A DNA stretch of 64,000 nt, from NCBI GenBank assembly GCA_001898485.1, contig MKTY01000020.1, positions 868,001 through 932,000 on the forward strand, read 5' to 3'. The position numbers and the translations under genes were made by a program. Positions 26,444 through 36,500 of this stretch are shown here, piece after piece. The notes beneath the pieces are model-generated. The model was given only the letters and a program-made list of their open reading frames with translations, was not told where the DNA came from and made no database searches. Position 1 is the stretch's first letter, and each line of letters starts with the position of its first letter. This stretch comes from Sphingobacteriales bacterium 46-32 (GTDB lineage: Bacteria > Bacteroidota > Bacteroidia > Chitinophagales > Chitinophagaceae).

Positions 26444-26524
26444 AAGATTTTGGGGAGGATCCATAAACTGGCTGAAGGTTGATGACCTTTTTGTGCGGGA
26501 TCGATTTATACAAAACATTCAACC

Positions 26525-27241
26525 ATGTACCGCCATTCCCCCCTTTCTCTGCTGGCAGTGGCAGGCCTCCTGCTGCTTTCCAGTGCATGCAGTAAAAATA
26601 ACGAAAAAGAAGAGGTCCTGCCCGAACTCGGTCTATGCAAACCCGTTTCGCTGAGCAGCCGGCTCAACTATAATAGCGCTTCCGGAGAATATACGTATAC
26701 TACCAGTGGGGGTGGAAAAATTTCGATCAGTCTCAGCTCAACTATCAAAATCGGACATAGGGATTACGAAGGTTTCGGTATCGAGCTATGGGGTACTCTC
26801 ACCACATCAGGCGGTATAAAACTTTCGGGTAATCATGAAAATCTGAATGGAAAACACCTCAAAGACCGTCTGGGAAATCGTCGTACGATTGTTTTTCCCG
26901 ATGGGGCCAAACTCACCATCGTAACAAAAGGACCAGCCGATGAAATCATCTCCTTCAGTATTTATGACGTGGCAGAGAGTCATCATATCAACTTCGGTTG
27001 CAACACAGTGGAGTACAGCGGACAATCTGCTTTCGTAGCCAAAAGCCTGGACGATGCCGAGGCCGATGGCGAAACGGCTACATTTGAACTAACCGCCACG
27101 GGGTTGTTGTTATATAATATTTACCACGAAGACGAGCCCGGCAACAAGGTATATGAACGCGTAATGCTGGGTGAGTTATCCAGGTCCCAACCTAACATGG
27201 TCAATGATTATTTTGACGACCCCCGTCTGGGTCATACCTGA
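26525..27241 (+). CDS. Lipoprotein of unknown function
   Basis: I do not recognise this 238-residue lipoprotein. The N-terminus has a lipobox (LLLLSSAC) followed by an acidic linker. The mature part is beta-rich with repeated amphipathic strands and a GNHENLNGKHLKDRLGN segment, without catalytic motifs. Its stop codon lies immediately before the end of the convergent antiporter gene, one of the tightest convergent junctions here, and no terminator separates them. Confidence 0.6.
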   Translation: MYRHSPLSLLAVAGLLLLSSACSKNNEKEEVLPELGLCKPVSLSSRLNYNSASGEYTYTTSGGGKISISLSSTIKIGHRDYEGFGIELWGTLTTSGGIKLSGNHENLNGKHLKDRLGNRRTIVFPDGAKLTIVTKGPADEIISFSIYDVAESHHINFGCNTVEYSGQSAFVAKSLDDAEADGETATFELTATGLLLYNIYHEDEPGNKVYERVMLGELSRSQPNMVNDYFDDPRLGHT

Positions 27242-28495
27242 TTAATCCTTATGCTGAACCTTTTTTACGAGCCAGGGCAACAGCAGGCCCTGGCCAAGCA
27301 GCGTAAAGAGTGTAACTGCTACTGCAATAAATATGATTGTGTGCCGGTGCGGAAAAGGCTGCCCATCCTGCAGATGGGTGGGCAGCCCCAGGGCAATAGC
27401 CAGCGATACAATACCACGCATTCCCGCCCAGCTTATGACCAGGCTGGTCCTGAAATCAAGCAGGGCTTCTTCTGAAATTCTTCCCCGCACTTTAGGAGAG
27501 CGGAAACCACGTTCCAGCCGACGCTGCTGCAAAAAAACCCGCGCCATCCTGATGGCAAGTGCAACTATAGTAATCACGAATGCATAAAAAAGATTAGGAA
27601 GGATATGCTGAGCGTTGATGTTTTTAAGTACAAAGGGTAGCTCCAGTCCAATAAGAATAAATATCAACCCATTGAGCAGGAAAATGATGATATCCCAGAT
27701 ATTTTTGGATTGCCGTTTGAGTGGTTCAGGAAACTTCTCCCGGCTCAGGCGTGACATGGTCAGTCCAAGCACGACTACGGCAATCACACCTGAAACGTGC
27801 AGCTCTTCTGCGAGCAAATATGTTACAAACGGCATCAGCAGCAGCAGGCTGTTTATAAGCAGATCATACTCGCGCAACCATCGTAGTACACTCCCAAGCA
27901 GGCGTCCTACCACAAGGCCAATAGCGGCACCACCGGCCAGTAACAATAAAAAGGTAAGTCCGGCCTTCCAGAATACAAATACACTACCCGTTACGGCTGC
28001 CACAGCAAACCGGTATGCCACCAGGGCCGAAGCATCATTGATCAGACTCTCTCCTTCCAGTATTGTGAGTGTTTTATGAGAAAGTCCCAGACCCTTTGTG
28101 ATGCTGATAGCTGCAACGGCGTCTGTAGCTGAAAGTACCGCACCCAGTACAAATGCCACAGGCCAGGTCATGTCGGGGATCAGGAAATGTCCGACAGCGG
28201 CAATACCAAGTGTTGTTAGGAACACAAGGCCAAAGGCCAGCGAGCTTATGGTGCTTATATTTTTCCTGAAATCTTTGAATGAAATATTAAAAGCAGCATC
28301 GTAAAGAAGCGGAGGTAAAAAAATCAGGAAAACGACCTCGGGGTCAATAGTAATCTCGGGCATGGAGGGAACAAAACCTGCTATTATGCCTCCCACAATC
28401 AATACAATAGAAGACGGCAGTTTTTTCTTTTCTGCAATGGCAGACAGAGCAATGAGCAATGCCAGTAAAAAAAGTATGATACTGTAATTCTCCAT
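27242..28495 (-). CDS. CPA1-family Na+/H+ antiporter
   Basis: This 417-residue polytopic protein has the CPA1 exchanger signatures. SATDAVAAIS and LEGESLINDASALV carry the ion-binding acidic residues, and SWAGMRGIVSLAIALG lies near the end. About twelve membrane segments are visible. It exchanges Na+ or K+ for H+ across the inner membrane, keeping pH and salt balance. The protein lacks the long cytoplasmic tail of some NhaP-type exchangers. No partner gene is linked. Confidence 0.9.
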   Translation of the reverse strand: MENYSIILFLLALLIALSAIAEKKKLPSSIVLIVGGIIAGFVPSMPEITIDPEVVFLIFLPPLLYDAAFNISFKDFRKNISTISSLAFGLVFLTTLGIAAVGHFLIPDMTWPVAFVLGAVLSATDAVAAISITKGLGLSHKTLTILEGESLINDASALVAYRFAVAAVTGSVFVFWKAGLTFLLLLAGGAAIGLVVGRLLGSVLRWLREYDLLINSLLLLMPFVTYLLAEELHVSGVIAVVVLGLTMSRLSREKFPEPLKRQSKNIWDIIIFLLNGLIFILIGLELPFVLKNINAQHILPNLFYAFVITIVALAIRMARVFLQQRRLERGFRSPKVRGRISEEALLDFRTSLVISWAGMRGIVSLAIALGLPTHLQDGQPFPHRHTIIFIAVAVTLFTLLGQGLLLPWLVKKVQHKD

Positions 28496-28570
28496 GTATG
28501 GAGCAAATATCAGGAAAAATGGCGGGTGGTTGCGGGTATTGGATCTGGTTATACGTTTTAAGTACAGAGT

Positions 28571-28627
28571 AGTAAGTTCTAAGTTATAAGTAATACTAAT
28601 GATCCTACTTATAACTTAGAACTTATT
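28571..28627. repeat. 22-bp inverted repeat between antiporter and rtcB
   Basis: Arms 28571-28592 and 28606-28627 are nearly exact complements (AGTAAGTTCTAAGTTATAAG versus its complement), separated by 13 bp. The same TTAGAACTTATTACTTA wording recurs at about 31430-31455. It lies between the rtcB 3' end and the antiporter 5' end, both minus strand. Confidence 0.7.
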
Positions 28628-28642
28628 ACTTACAACATCAGC

Positions 28643-30064
28643 TCAGTCTTCGCGGCTTCCATCATCGGCCATTCGAACCAGCCGGGGAAAGAAAGTGGCC
28701 ACTGTATCAATCAGTGATTGCTGGGCTTCCATTACCTGATGTATATTTTTATAGGCCATGGGCGCTTCATCCATACCACCCCCTATCAATGTTACCTGTT
28801 TTTCTTTCAAAAATGCTTTTAGTTCATCTTTCGCCAGGTTTTTGATCGCTGCAGTACGGCTCATCAATCTGCCTGCACCATGTGAAGCAGAGTTAATAGC
28901 ATTTGAATCTCCTTTTCCTCTTACCAGGAAGCCGGGTGTAGCCATTGAGCCTGGTATGATCCCCATTACATCTTTGCCGGCAGGTGTGGCCCCTTTGCGA
29001 TGTACGATCACATCGGTACCATTCCAGTTTTCTTTCCAGGCAAAATTGTGATGGTTTTCTACCTGCACCAATACAGTAGCGCCAATGGCGGCTGCCATTT
29101 TCCGATGAATGATCTCATGACAGGCTGAGGCATAGTCGCCGGCCAGGTTCATAGCCATCCAGTACTCCTGTCCTGCTTCTGTCGACAAATCCAGGTAAGC
29201 GAGGTTAGCTGCTTCATAAGGCAGGGGGCAAAGCTCTTTTGCTATGCGGGTGTAATGCCCAGCTATTGTGGCACCCATTCCACGCGAACCGGAATGCGAC
29301 AGCAATGCCAGATAACGCCCGGCTGCCATGCCCAATCTCTCGTCAGCTTCGGCAAATTCCATAATACCAAATTCAACAAAGTGGTTACCACCGCCGGAAG
29401 AACCCAGTTGGGCCCAGGCTTTATCTTTCAAAGCATTCAGAAATGGAGTAGCCGCAAATGCTTCATTGTCGAGCACTGCATGCGAAGCACGCTCATTGCC
29501 ACGGAAGCCATTGCCAGCACCGAAGCGGGTCTGAGCTATGAGCTCACGCTGAAATTTATCTGCATTGGCAGAAAAATAGGTTTCAGAAATATCATAGACA
29601 GACAATGCCATGCGGCAGCCGATATCCACTCCCACACCATAGGGGATAACTGCATTTTGTGTAGCCAGCACTCCGCCGATAGGCAACCCATATCCCTGGT
29701 GTGCATCGGGCATAAGAGCCCCGGCAATGGTAACAGGCAATTTCATGGCCACATTCATTTGGGTTTTGGCACCCTGCTCTATGTTATCGGCTCCATACAC
29801 AGAATAGCCGATCGCATCTGTACGAAGTGGTACCAGGTTGCCTTCCGGCTGGTTTTGCTCTTCAATAAGCGCAGTAGCCAGTTTTCCAAACAAAACATCT
29901 TCGAGATACCGTTCAGGTGCATTTAACACCGCAGCATACTGTGATAGCATTTGTTCACGTGTAAACTCATTTCGTTTACGGTTGGCCCTCAAAGCAACGC
30001 CGAGCGCCTTTCCGGGTTTATATCCCAGCTCCTGTAAATCGTTGCCGTTAATTGGTTGTGACAT
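28643..30064 (-). CDS. rtcB: RtcB family RNA ligase
   Basis: The frame is open to 30118 but the ATG at 30064 gives the natural N-terminus MSQPINGNDLQELG. The 473-residue protein has the RtcB signatures. MPDAHQGYGLPIGG and VDIGCR (Asp and Cys metal ligands, near 147-150) come first, then SSGGGNHFVEFG, LLSHSGSRG, VENHHNFA and IPGSMATPGFLVRGKG. SASHGAGR carries the guanylylated histidine at about 395. RtcB joins RNA 3'-phosphate or cyclic phosphate to 5'-OH ends in RNA repair. It is divergent from a WYL regulator, with two inverted repeats in between. Confidence 0.92.
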   Translation of the reverse strand: MSQPINGNDLQELGYKPGKALGVALRANRKRNEFTREQMLSQYAAVLNAPERYLEDVLFGKLATALIEEQNQPEGNLVPLRTDAIGYSVYGADNIEQGAKTQMNVAMKLPVTIAGALMPDAHQGYGLPIGGVLATQNAVIPYGVGVDIGCRMALSVYDISETYFSANADKFQRELIAQTRFGAGNGFRGNERASHAVLDNEAFAATPFLNALKDKAWAQLGSSGGGNHFVEFGIMEFAEADERLGMAAGRYLALLSHSGSRGMGATIAGHYTRIAKELCPLPYEAANLAYLDLSTEAGQEYWMAMNLAGDYASACHEIIHRKMAAAIGATVLVQVENHHNFAWKENWNGTDVIVHRKGATPAGKDVMGIIPGSMATPGFLVRGKGDSNAINSASHGAGRLMSRTAAIKNLAKDELKAFLKEKQVTLIGGGMDEAPMAYKNIHQVMEAQQSLIDTVATFFPRLVRMADDGSRED

Positions 30065-30090
30065 TTTGTTTCTTTTTAAAAACTGTACTT

Positions 30091-30098
30091 CAAATTTA
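30091..30098 (-). promoter_or_regulatory. rtcB promoter box
   Basis: On the minus strand this reads TAAATTTG, matching TAnnTTTG. It would start transcription about 22 bases before the rtcB ATG. Confidence 0.55.
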
Positions 30099-30205
30099 AA
30101 AAGTACCAGCGCTTGCATTTCTTATTATGGTTGCTCTTGTTTCCCTGGGTCTTTTAACAGGCTGCTGAAATACTTTTTCTTGACATCACAAAAATGGCCG
30201 CACAT

Positions 30206-30226
30206 CTACGCAATATATTTGCGTAG
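30206..30226. promoter_or_regulatory. Operator 1, likely for the WYL regulator
   Basis: CTACGCAA-TATAT-TTGCGTAG is a perfect inverted repeat with 8-bp arms in a 21-bp frame. It lies about 130 bp upstream of the inferred rtcB start, and its pattern recurs at 30317. Confidence 0.65.
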
Positions 30227-30316
30227 AATAAAGTTTTTTTTGAAAATAATATTATATATTGTTTATCAATATTTTCTTAAAAAAATTGATACAATTATTG
30301 CCTATTTCAGAAATGA

Positions 30317-30337
30317 CTGCGCATTTATATTGCGTAG
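30317..30337. promoter_or_regulatory. Operator 2, likely for the WYL regulator
   Basis: CTGCGCAT-TTATA-TTGCGTAG has the same 21-bp geometry as operator 1 with two arm mismatches. Its centre is about 31 bp before the inferred start of the WYL gene, in the -33 region, as expected for a repressor site. Confidence 0.65.
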
Positions 30338-30346
30338 TATTCTTTT

Positions 30347-30354
30347 TATCTTTA
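30347..30354 (+). promoter_or_regulatory. WYL gene promoter box
   Basis: TATCTTTA is one base from TAnnTTTG and sits four bases before the ATG at 30359, so the message could be nearly leaderless. Confidence 0.4.
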
Positions 30355-30358
30355 TAGC

Positions 30359-31369
30359 ATGTCTGTCAATAAGCTTGCATTAATCCGCTACAAAACCATT
30401 GATCAGTGTTTGCGCAACCGGTATCGTCGCTGGACACTTGAGGACCTCATTGAAAAGGTATCGGAGACGATTTATGAATATGAGGGAATCAGGGATGGGG
30501 TAAGCAAGCGTACTATCCAGGCTGATCTGCAATTGATGCGGAGCGACCGGCTGGGTTATAATGCTCCCATAAAGGTAGTTGACCGGAAATATTACATCTA
30601 TGAAGATGCTACGTACAGCATCAGTCACTCACCGGTAACCGATGCTGAACTCGAAAAAATGAATGAACTGGTGAGTGTATTGCAGCAGATGAGTGGTTTC
30701 GATTATTTTACTGAAGTAAATGAGATCCTCGCAAAGCTTGAAAATTCCTTGCGTAAAAAATCGTCCGCCGGTCAAAACCTCATTCAACTGGAAACCAACC
30801 GGCAGTTGAAAGGCATTGAACATGTGACACCACTATATCATAGCATTCTGAAAAAAGTTCCCCTGCTTATCAGCTATCAGTCTTTTCGGAGCGATGCGCC
30901 GCGGCAGCAGGTCTATTTCCCTTATCTGTTAAAAGAGTATCGCAACCGCTGGTTTCTGATCTGCAGAGCCCGTGGCGATGTGCATCTCATGACGCTGGCA
31001 CTTGACCGGATAGTGGAATTCCTGGAAATGTCGCCGCAAGACTTTGAGCCTTATACCGGAGTTGACTTTGAGCGGTATTATGAAGATACGATAGGTGTTA
31101 CCAGGACTGAAAAAGACCGTGCACGCCGTATTATCCTTTGGCTGAATGCTGCCAATGCCCCATATGTTCTCACCAAACCCTTACATCACTCTCAGCAATT
31201 GCTGAAGCAGGATGAGGAGGGCTGTATAATACGTCTTGATGTAGTCCTCAACTTTGAACTGGAGCGGGAAATACTCGGTTTCGGTGAAGCAATCAAAGTA
31301 CTCTCTCCCGCATCGCTGCAGGCACGTATTCATCGCCGGTTGCAAGCTGCTGAAAAGCAATATAGTTGA
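30359..31369 (+). CDS. WYL-domain transcription regulator
   Basis: The 336-residue protein has an N-terminal winged helix-turn-helix (residues 10-70, with SKRTIQADLQLMRSDRLGYN). A middle linker, a WYL-type domain (about 155-235, with ISYQSFRSDAPRQQVYFPYLL and NRWFLICRARG) and a C-terminal WCX-like part (ILWLNAANAPYVL to the end) follow. WYL regulators sense ligands, sometimes nucleic acid, and often control RNA or DNA repair and defence genes. It is divergent from rtcB with paired inverted repeats between them, so it very likely regulates rtcB and itself. The stop codon lies within a 14-bp inverted repeat. Confidence 0.85.
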   Translation: MSVNKLALIRYKTIDQCLRNRYRRWTLEDLIEKVSETIYEYEGIRDGVSKRTIQADLQLMRSDRLGYNAPIKVVDRKYYIYEDATYSISHSPVTDAELEKMNELVSVLQQMSGFDYFTEVNEILAKLENSLRKKSSAGQNLIQLETNRQLKGIEHVTPLYHSILKKVPLLISYQSFRSDAPRQQVYFPYLLKEYRNRWFLICRARGDVHLMTLALDRIVEFLEMSPQDFEPYTGVDFERYYEDTIGVTRTEKDRARRIILWLNAANAPYVLTKPLHHSQQLLKQDEEGCIIRLDVVLNFELEREILGFGEAIKVLSPASLQARIHRRLQAAEKQYS

Positions 31370-31465
31370 CAGTAAGGAATGTTGAAAGGGTATAAAGAGT
31401 TTAAACGTTTAAAGCGTTTTAAACCTATTACTTACAACTTATTACTTAGAACTTACTGTCAACTA
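31363..31465. repeat. Stop-codon-anchored inverted repeat after WYL gene
   Basis: TAGTTGACAGTAAG (31363-31376) covers the TGA stop and pairs exactly with CTTACTGTCAACTA (31452-31465). Between the arms lies AAAGGGTATAAAGAGTTTAA-type and TTACTTAGAAC-type wording shared with other intergenic repeats here. Confidence 0.7.
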
Positions 31466-31685
31466 CTCTCCTCCGTGTTTTCACTACCCAAAAAACACTG
31501 AATTTTTAAAATACCGGGTTTCTACCTAGGACACAATAGTCCAAAACAGGTCTATATAATAGGAGGCCTGTGCCGGATCATGCGCGCCCCGGCAGGGTCT
31601 CTGATAAAATGGCTGCAGCCGCCAGGGGATGCCGAAAACCTGGGTAAACAGAGTAGGCATAATAATTAACCAAAAATCAAAAAGT
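31370..31685. other. Gene-free stretch after WYL gene
   Basis: This 316-bp spacer holds the end of the inverted repeat above and then about 220 bp leading to the small secreted protein at 31686. Nothing else was recognised. Confidence 0.5.
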
Positions 31686-32078
31686 ATGAAAAAGATTATC
31701 TGGGCCATTCCCGTATTGGCACTGGCCGTTGTATTCAGTGCATTTACATTGCGTGGCCAAAAAGCAGAAAAGGCGATGGCGACGGACATGTTTTTCAAGT
31801 ATGACCTTAACAATGTGCCCACTACGCTTGATCCCGACGATTATCTGGACGCGGATAACTGGACATTTCAGACCTCACCACCAAACACATGTGGAGTTGC
31901 GGGCAATGCAACCTGCTTTATTACTATTCCTGCGTCTGCACTATCCAGTTTTTCCGGTACCAATGCAGAGAAGCTGGTACAATTCCTGGAGGCACAGAAT
32001 GGTGGAATCGGTGAATTCAGCGATCCGGTAACTGCCGTTGTCACACTTCGCGATGAACACACGAAAACAGAACAATAA
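31686..32078 (+). CDS. Small secreted protein, DUF6520-like
   Basis: The ATG at 31686 gives a clean signal peptide (MKKIIWAIPVLALAVVFSAF) and is preferred over the upstream frame start. The 130-residue product resembles small secreted Bacteroidota proteins often labelled DUF6520, with a short mature part holding two cysteines (TCGVAGNATCFI) that may form a disulphide. Function is unknown. Such genes often occur in many copies near surface transporters; here it precedes a convergent SusD gene. A hairpin terminator follows at 32102. Confidence 0.55.
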   Translation: MKKIIWAIPVLALAVVFSAFTLRGQKAEKAMATDMFFKYDLNNVPTTLDPDDYLDADNWTFQTSPPNTCGVAGNATCFITIPASALSSFSGTNAEKLVQFLEAQNGGIGEFSDPVTAVVTLRDEHTKTEQ

Positions 32079-32101
32079 AACACTGGGGAGTGTTTGAGTA
32101 A

Positions 32102-32134
32102 TAAGAGGCGGTCTTCAATCAAGATCGCCTCTTA
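32102..32134. terminator. Hairpin between convergent genes
   Basis: TAAGAGGCG.TCTT pairs with AAGATCGCCTCTTA around a five-base loop, then TAATAAAAA. It separates the plus-strand secreted protein from the end of the minus-strand susD. Confidence 0.75.
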
Positions 32135-32160
32135 TAATAAAAATACGGGTGAAGGCTCTT

Positions 32161-33528
32161 CTAGTTCTGCGACATATTGGTAAATTCAATTACCTTGAGG
32201 GGGATAGGTAAGGCAAAGCGCGGATCATTAGGTGGAAGCTCGTACAGGTTTCCGTGGATCACGCGGCGTATTGTAATATTATAGCCTTCTTTATTCAGTC
32301 GCTTAATATCCATCCATCTCAGGCCTCGAAAGATTAGTTCTTTTCTGCGTTCCTGAAGAATTATAGCCAGCGCGTCCTGCGCAGTAGCTGCCGTCAGGTC
32401 GGTAAAAGTTCCATTTCGCCAGCGTTGTCGCAGCAGTGTATTCAGTGATTCCATTGCTTCACTGGTCATTCCTTTACGTGCCTGGCATTCGGCCAGCATC
32501 AGCCAAACTTCGTCAGTAGCTATGCCTCCAAAAGGACTTCCAACGCTCCCTGAGTAAGTTCCCCTAAAAAAATAAGTGCCATTATTATTGCTGCGGAAAT
32601 AAAGCAACTTGCGAAGATCATTTGCGTCAAATTGATTGTACAATACAGAATCAATTTTCGCACGATTAGGTGCTATAGTGGTTGGAGCGAGCCTCGAAGT
32701 AAAGTGTAGCACTTCTATATGACCAATCGGCATAGGATAAGTGGCTGTACTGCTGGCAAGGGTATTAAAATCCAGCAAATCGCTTTTAATAGACAGGCAG
32801 AGTTGAGCATAGTGATAAGCGCTATCGTACTGGCGCATCGCCAGGTAAGTACGTGCGATAAGGCCATACGCTGCCGGGCGGGATGCCCGTACCGGATGAA
32901 TGGTGGCATCAGGCAGATTTTGGGCAGCTGCTTTTAAATCGGAAAGTATCTGGTGATACGATTCGTAAACACTGGCCCGGGTAGATACGGTATTAAAATC
33001 CGGATCAAGACGAATCGGAATACCCATATCCTGTTTGGCTGTTGTCTCATCATAGGCTTTTGCCCAAATGATCACCGCATCCAGGAAACAACGGGCACGC
33101 AGGTAATAAGCTAACCCTTTAGCCAGATAATAGGCTTCCCCATCGGCTTCCGCCGAGGATACATCATCGATACTATGCAATACCAGGTTTGCTCTCAGTA
33201 TATTGTCGTAGCAATACCGCCAGTCAGACTGTGTCTGACCCGAAACCTCGCCATAAGGGTCATCTGTAGACCAGATATAGGGGCGCTGAAGCCAGTAAGA
33301 TGCTCCAAAATTGTCCCAGTCATTATTAGACAGATAATACTCATCTGCTGCTACATCGGCCAGGACAGGTGCACTTCCCTGAGTAAATGTGTTATTGAGG
33401 ACGGCCTGTATATCTCTGATATTTGTCAGTGTAACGAGGCGTTGATTGGATTTCTCATCCAGGAACTTTTTACAACTGCCAAAGCACAGCAGCATAATAA
33501 ACAGGTACCCTGTTTTAATATTTTTCAT
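32161..33528 (-). CDS. RagB/SusD outer-membrane lipoprotein
   Basis: The ATG at 33528 starts a lipoprotein signal ending FGSC (455 residues). The mature protein has the SusD fold: the N-terminal KKFLDEKS segment after the cysteine, TPR-like helices (GLAYYLRARCFLDAVIIWA), and the conserved C-terminal LAIILQERRKELIFRGLRWMDIKRL, followed by PLPLKVIEFTN-type ends. SusD binds nutrients on the cell surface and lids the SusC barrel. It starts 12 bp after the partner SusC gene. The substrate cannot be told; the associated redoxin genes hint at peptide or disulphide-containing material, weakly. Confidence 0.9.
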   Translation of the reverse strand: MKNIKTGYLFIMLLCFGSCKKFLDEKSNQRLVTLTNIRDIQAVLNNTFTQGSAPVLADVAADEYYLSNNDWDNFGASYWLQRPYIWSTDDPYGEVSGQTQSDWRYCYDNILRANLVLHSIDDVSSAEADGEAYYLAKGLAYYLRARCFLDAVIIWAKAYDETTAKQDMGIPIRLDPDFNTVSTRASVYESYHQILSDLKAAAQNLPDATIHPVRASRPAAYGLIARTYLAMRQYDSAYHYAQLCLSIKSDLLDFNTLASSTATYPMPIGHIEVLHFTSRLAPTTIAPNRAKIDSVLYNQFDANDLRKLLYFRSNNNGTYFFRGTYSGSVGSPFGGIATDEVWLMLAECQARKGMTSEAMESLNTLLRQRWRNGTFTDLTAATAQDALAIILQERRKELIFRGLRWMDIKRLNKEGYNITIRRVIHGNLYELPPNDPRFALPIPLKVIEFTNMSQN

Positions 33529-33539
33529 ATACAAATAGT

Positions 33540-36500
33540 TTAAAGGCTGGCACGCAGGCCAAATGAATAATTACGGGCAGGGGCAGGTTGTTTGTAGTTT
33601 TCGGGGTCCAGGCCATATTTGTTCGCTTTCCACAACAGGCCTACATTATTGACATTGCAATACAGCTGAAGCGACTTGATAGTGCGTTCGGCTCGAACAG
33701 GCCAGTCGTACGACAGGTTGATATACTGCAGACGCAGATGATCGCCGCGTGTCGCCATTTCCTCGCTTAAAAGATAAAACCTGTCACGGTTAGCCACACC
33801 GGGATATACAAAAGACGGCACCTGTGTATGTAGTTCATCTCCCGGTTTTTGCCAGCGCTCATAATAATCGGCATGACCGGATTTTTTACTAATGAGGTCC
33901 GTATAACTGATAGAGCCTCGATTAAAATAGTAACCCAGTTTATAAATCATACGGAAGCTGAGCGAAAAGCCTTTATAAGCAATGGTATTTCCCATTGAAC
34001 CTGTCCAAGTGGGAACATACACTCCCAGATACTTTAAATCATCGATTGGATAGTCTGGGCGAAACATTGCCGTATAGTTTTTGCTCAGTTCTTTGTTGAC
34101 ATATCCCTGAGGATCACCTGTAAGCGGATCCAGGCCGCCCCATGCATAAGCAAAATAACTATAGATAGATTGTCCTTGGATATATGCACCATTTGCCACA
34201 TTTGCTGCCGTATTTGTAACATATCTTTTTTTAATACTGTTACTATTATTATTAACGATAATATCCGTTCGCCAATTGATAGCTCCGTTTGTATTAATCG
34301 TATTCAATTGTAGATCCCAGCCGGTACTTTTCAATTCAGCGGCGTTCTGAACCACAATTGCAACCATTCCAAGACCAGTTGTAGGATCAAATGGTAGATT
34401 GTCATAAACATCACGGGTATATTTCCGGTAACGCTCTACGGAGCCGGTAATACGATTGTTAAACAATCCAAAATCCACGGCCATATTGAGCATACGGGTT
34501 TCTTCCCAGCGCAGGAGGGGGTTGTAGGCATTGGTGAGCGATGAATACGGTTCGCGCAGGTATGAATTAAGCGAAGAGCTGTAGGTAAATGTACTTACCG
34601 CCACTTTTGAAGGGTCCACATTACCCATCGCCCCATACGTAAGCCTCATGCGAAGCATATTTAACTGATCAAGTTTATAAAAAGGTTCTTTGCTGATATC
34701 CCACTTAACGCCGGCCGACCAAAGTGGATTCCAGCGGTCATTGGTACGCAGACCAAACAGGTTGGAGGCATCGCGGCGGGCGCTGGCAGACAGCGTATAT
34801 CTGCCAAGCAGCGTATAGGCCAGGTTGCCATAGGCGGAAACAGTACGGTTATTGGTCTTTTGAAACTCGGTCGCATCCTGAAGAATACCACTGCCACCAA
34901 ACATATCGGTGATAAAATTCACATAGTCAACCGGCGTGTAGGTCATGATATCAGGGTTATACCCATATACCTGAAACTGATTTGAACTTCGTTTGGTTTC
35001 AGATAGCTGACCGCCCAGCATAGCTGTGAGCTGGTGTATGCCCCAGGTTTGATTAAATTGGATCTGCCCACGTATATCCTGCGCCTTCTCAACCGAAGCC
35101 GACTTAAGCAAAATATCACCCATTGGTACGCCATATTTTACCAGTCCGGTAGTGCGATTGATCTGGGTATAGTAGTTGACCTGATCGCGGACTTCAAAAC
35201 TCTCTATACCTGCAAGTCTGCTTGCTTCGTTTGCCTGTTGCTGATATCGTGCCCGTACATCGATAGTCAGATAAGACTTTAGTTTATAATTAAACCCGAG
35301 GTTGAGGTTGATATTGGAGCCGGCATTTTTCTGATTAATGTGTTTATAGTCGGTGAGCGGGTAATAAGCCCAATCCAGCATCCTGCCTCCGCCCAGTGTA
35401 TCCACAAACGTTTTTCGGTACTTCAGGTATAAGGCCACGGGATTGCCCTGCTCATCGGCAAACTGGGTATAGGGCGAAAGCTGTGGACTCACCACTGATT
35501 TTCCGTTGGAGGACCTGCTTTCTACATAGTCGATGCCGGTTGTCAGCTCAAAGCCTTTGAAAAGCTTCCAGGCACTCTGACTTTGCACCGTAGTGCGATT
35601 ATACGGAGCGGAAAAAATATCGCGCGTACGGTCATGCCCGACAGATAGTCTCCAGTTAGCTTGTCTTGTACCGCCCTGCAGACTGATGGCATATTGCTGA
35701 TTGACGGCGTTGGAGTAAATATATTTTTCGTATTGTTTTCTTATATCCCGCTGCCGAAGCACATCAATCCGCTGCTCAGCTTCCGCGGCTGTAATCGCAC
35801 CCCTGCGCTGAAGTAAAAGAATTTCATAGACATCTGAAAAAGCCGGGAAAGTAGGATTAAGGGTATCGGCTAGCTTGTAATTCTGGGAAAAAAGAAATTT
35901 CTCCAGGTCTATAATATCGGATGTGCCGATGATTGGTTGCGAGAAAAGATCCGGTGGAGGTGTAATCGTTATATTGTTGCTGAAGCTGACCCGCAACGGC
36001 TGTTCATACTTCCCTTTTTTGGTAGTAATGACAATGACCCCATTGGCAGATTTTACCCCCCAGATTGAAGCAGCAGGTGCATCCTTCAATACGGTTATAC
36101 TTTCGATGTCATTGGGGTTGATATTCTTCAGGTCGCCTGCGTAAGGAAAGTTGTCAACCACTATCAATGGATCAGCAATTGAAGCACTAAAAGTGCTGAC
36201 GCCACGAATCGTTAATCCAGTTGCAGAAGGGTTGCCGTTGCGCGCTTTTATGGCAGCCGTATTATTTGCCATACCATTAGTAATATAAGCAAGACGACCC
36301 AGCGCTTCAGTACCGACTTGTTGATTATACAGTGCACTATCTACAAAAGCAAATGACCCTGTTGCCCGCTCACGTGGCAGGCGTTGATAACCTGTATTGA
36401 CCTGCACCTCTTCCAGTTCCTGTACCTGAATGGATAAGCGAATAATCCATCCGGTAATCATTTGTACAGGAAGCCGGAGAGGTACATATCCAACAGCTGT

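Noticed and set aside
29255-29926. 223-codon plus-strand frame inside rtcB
   Set aside because: Antisense shadow of a highly conserved enzyme; no signal or motif of its own.
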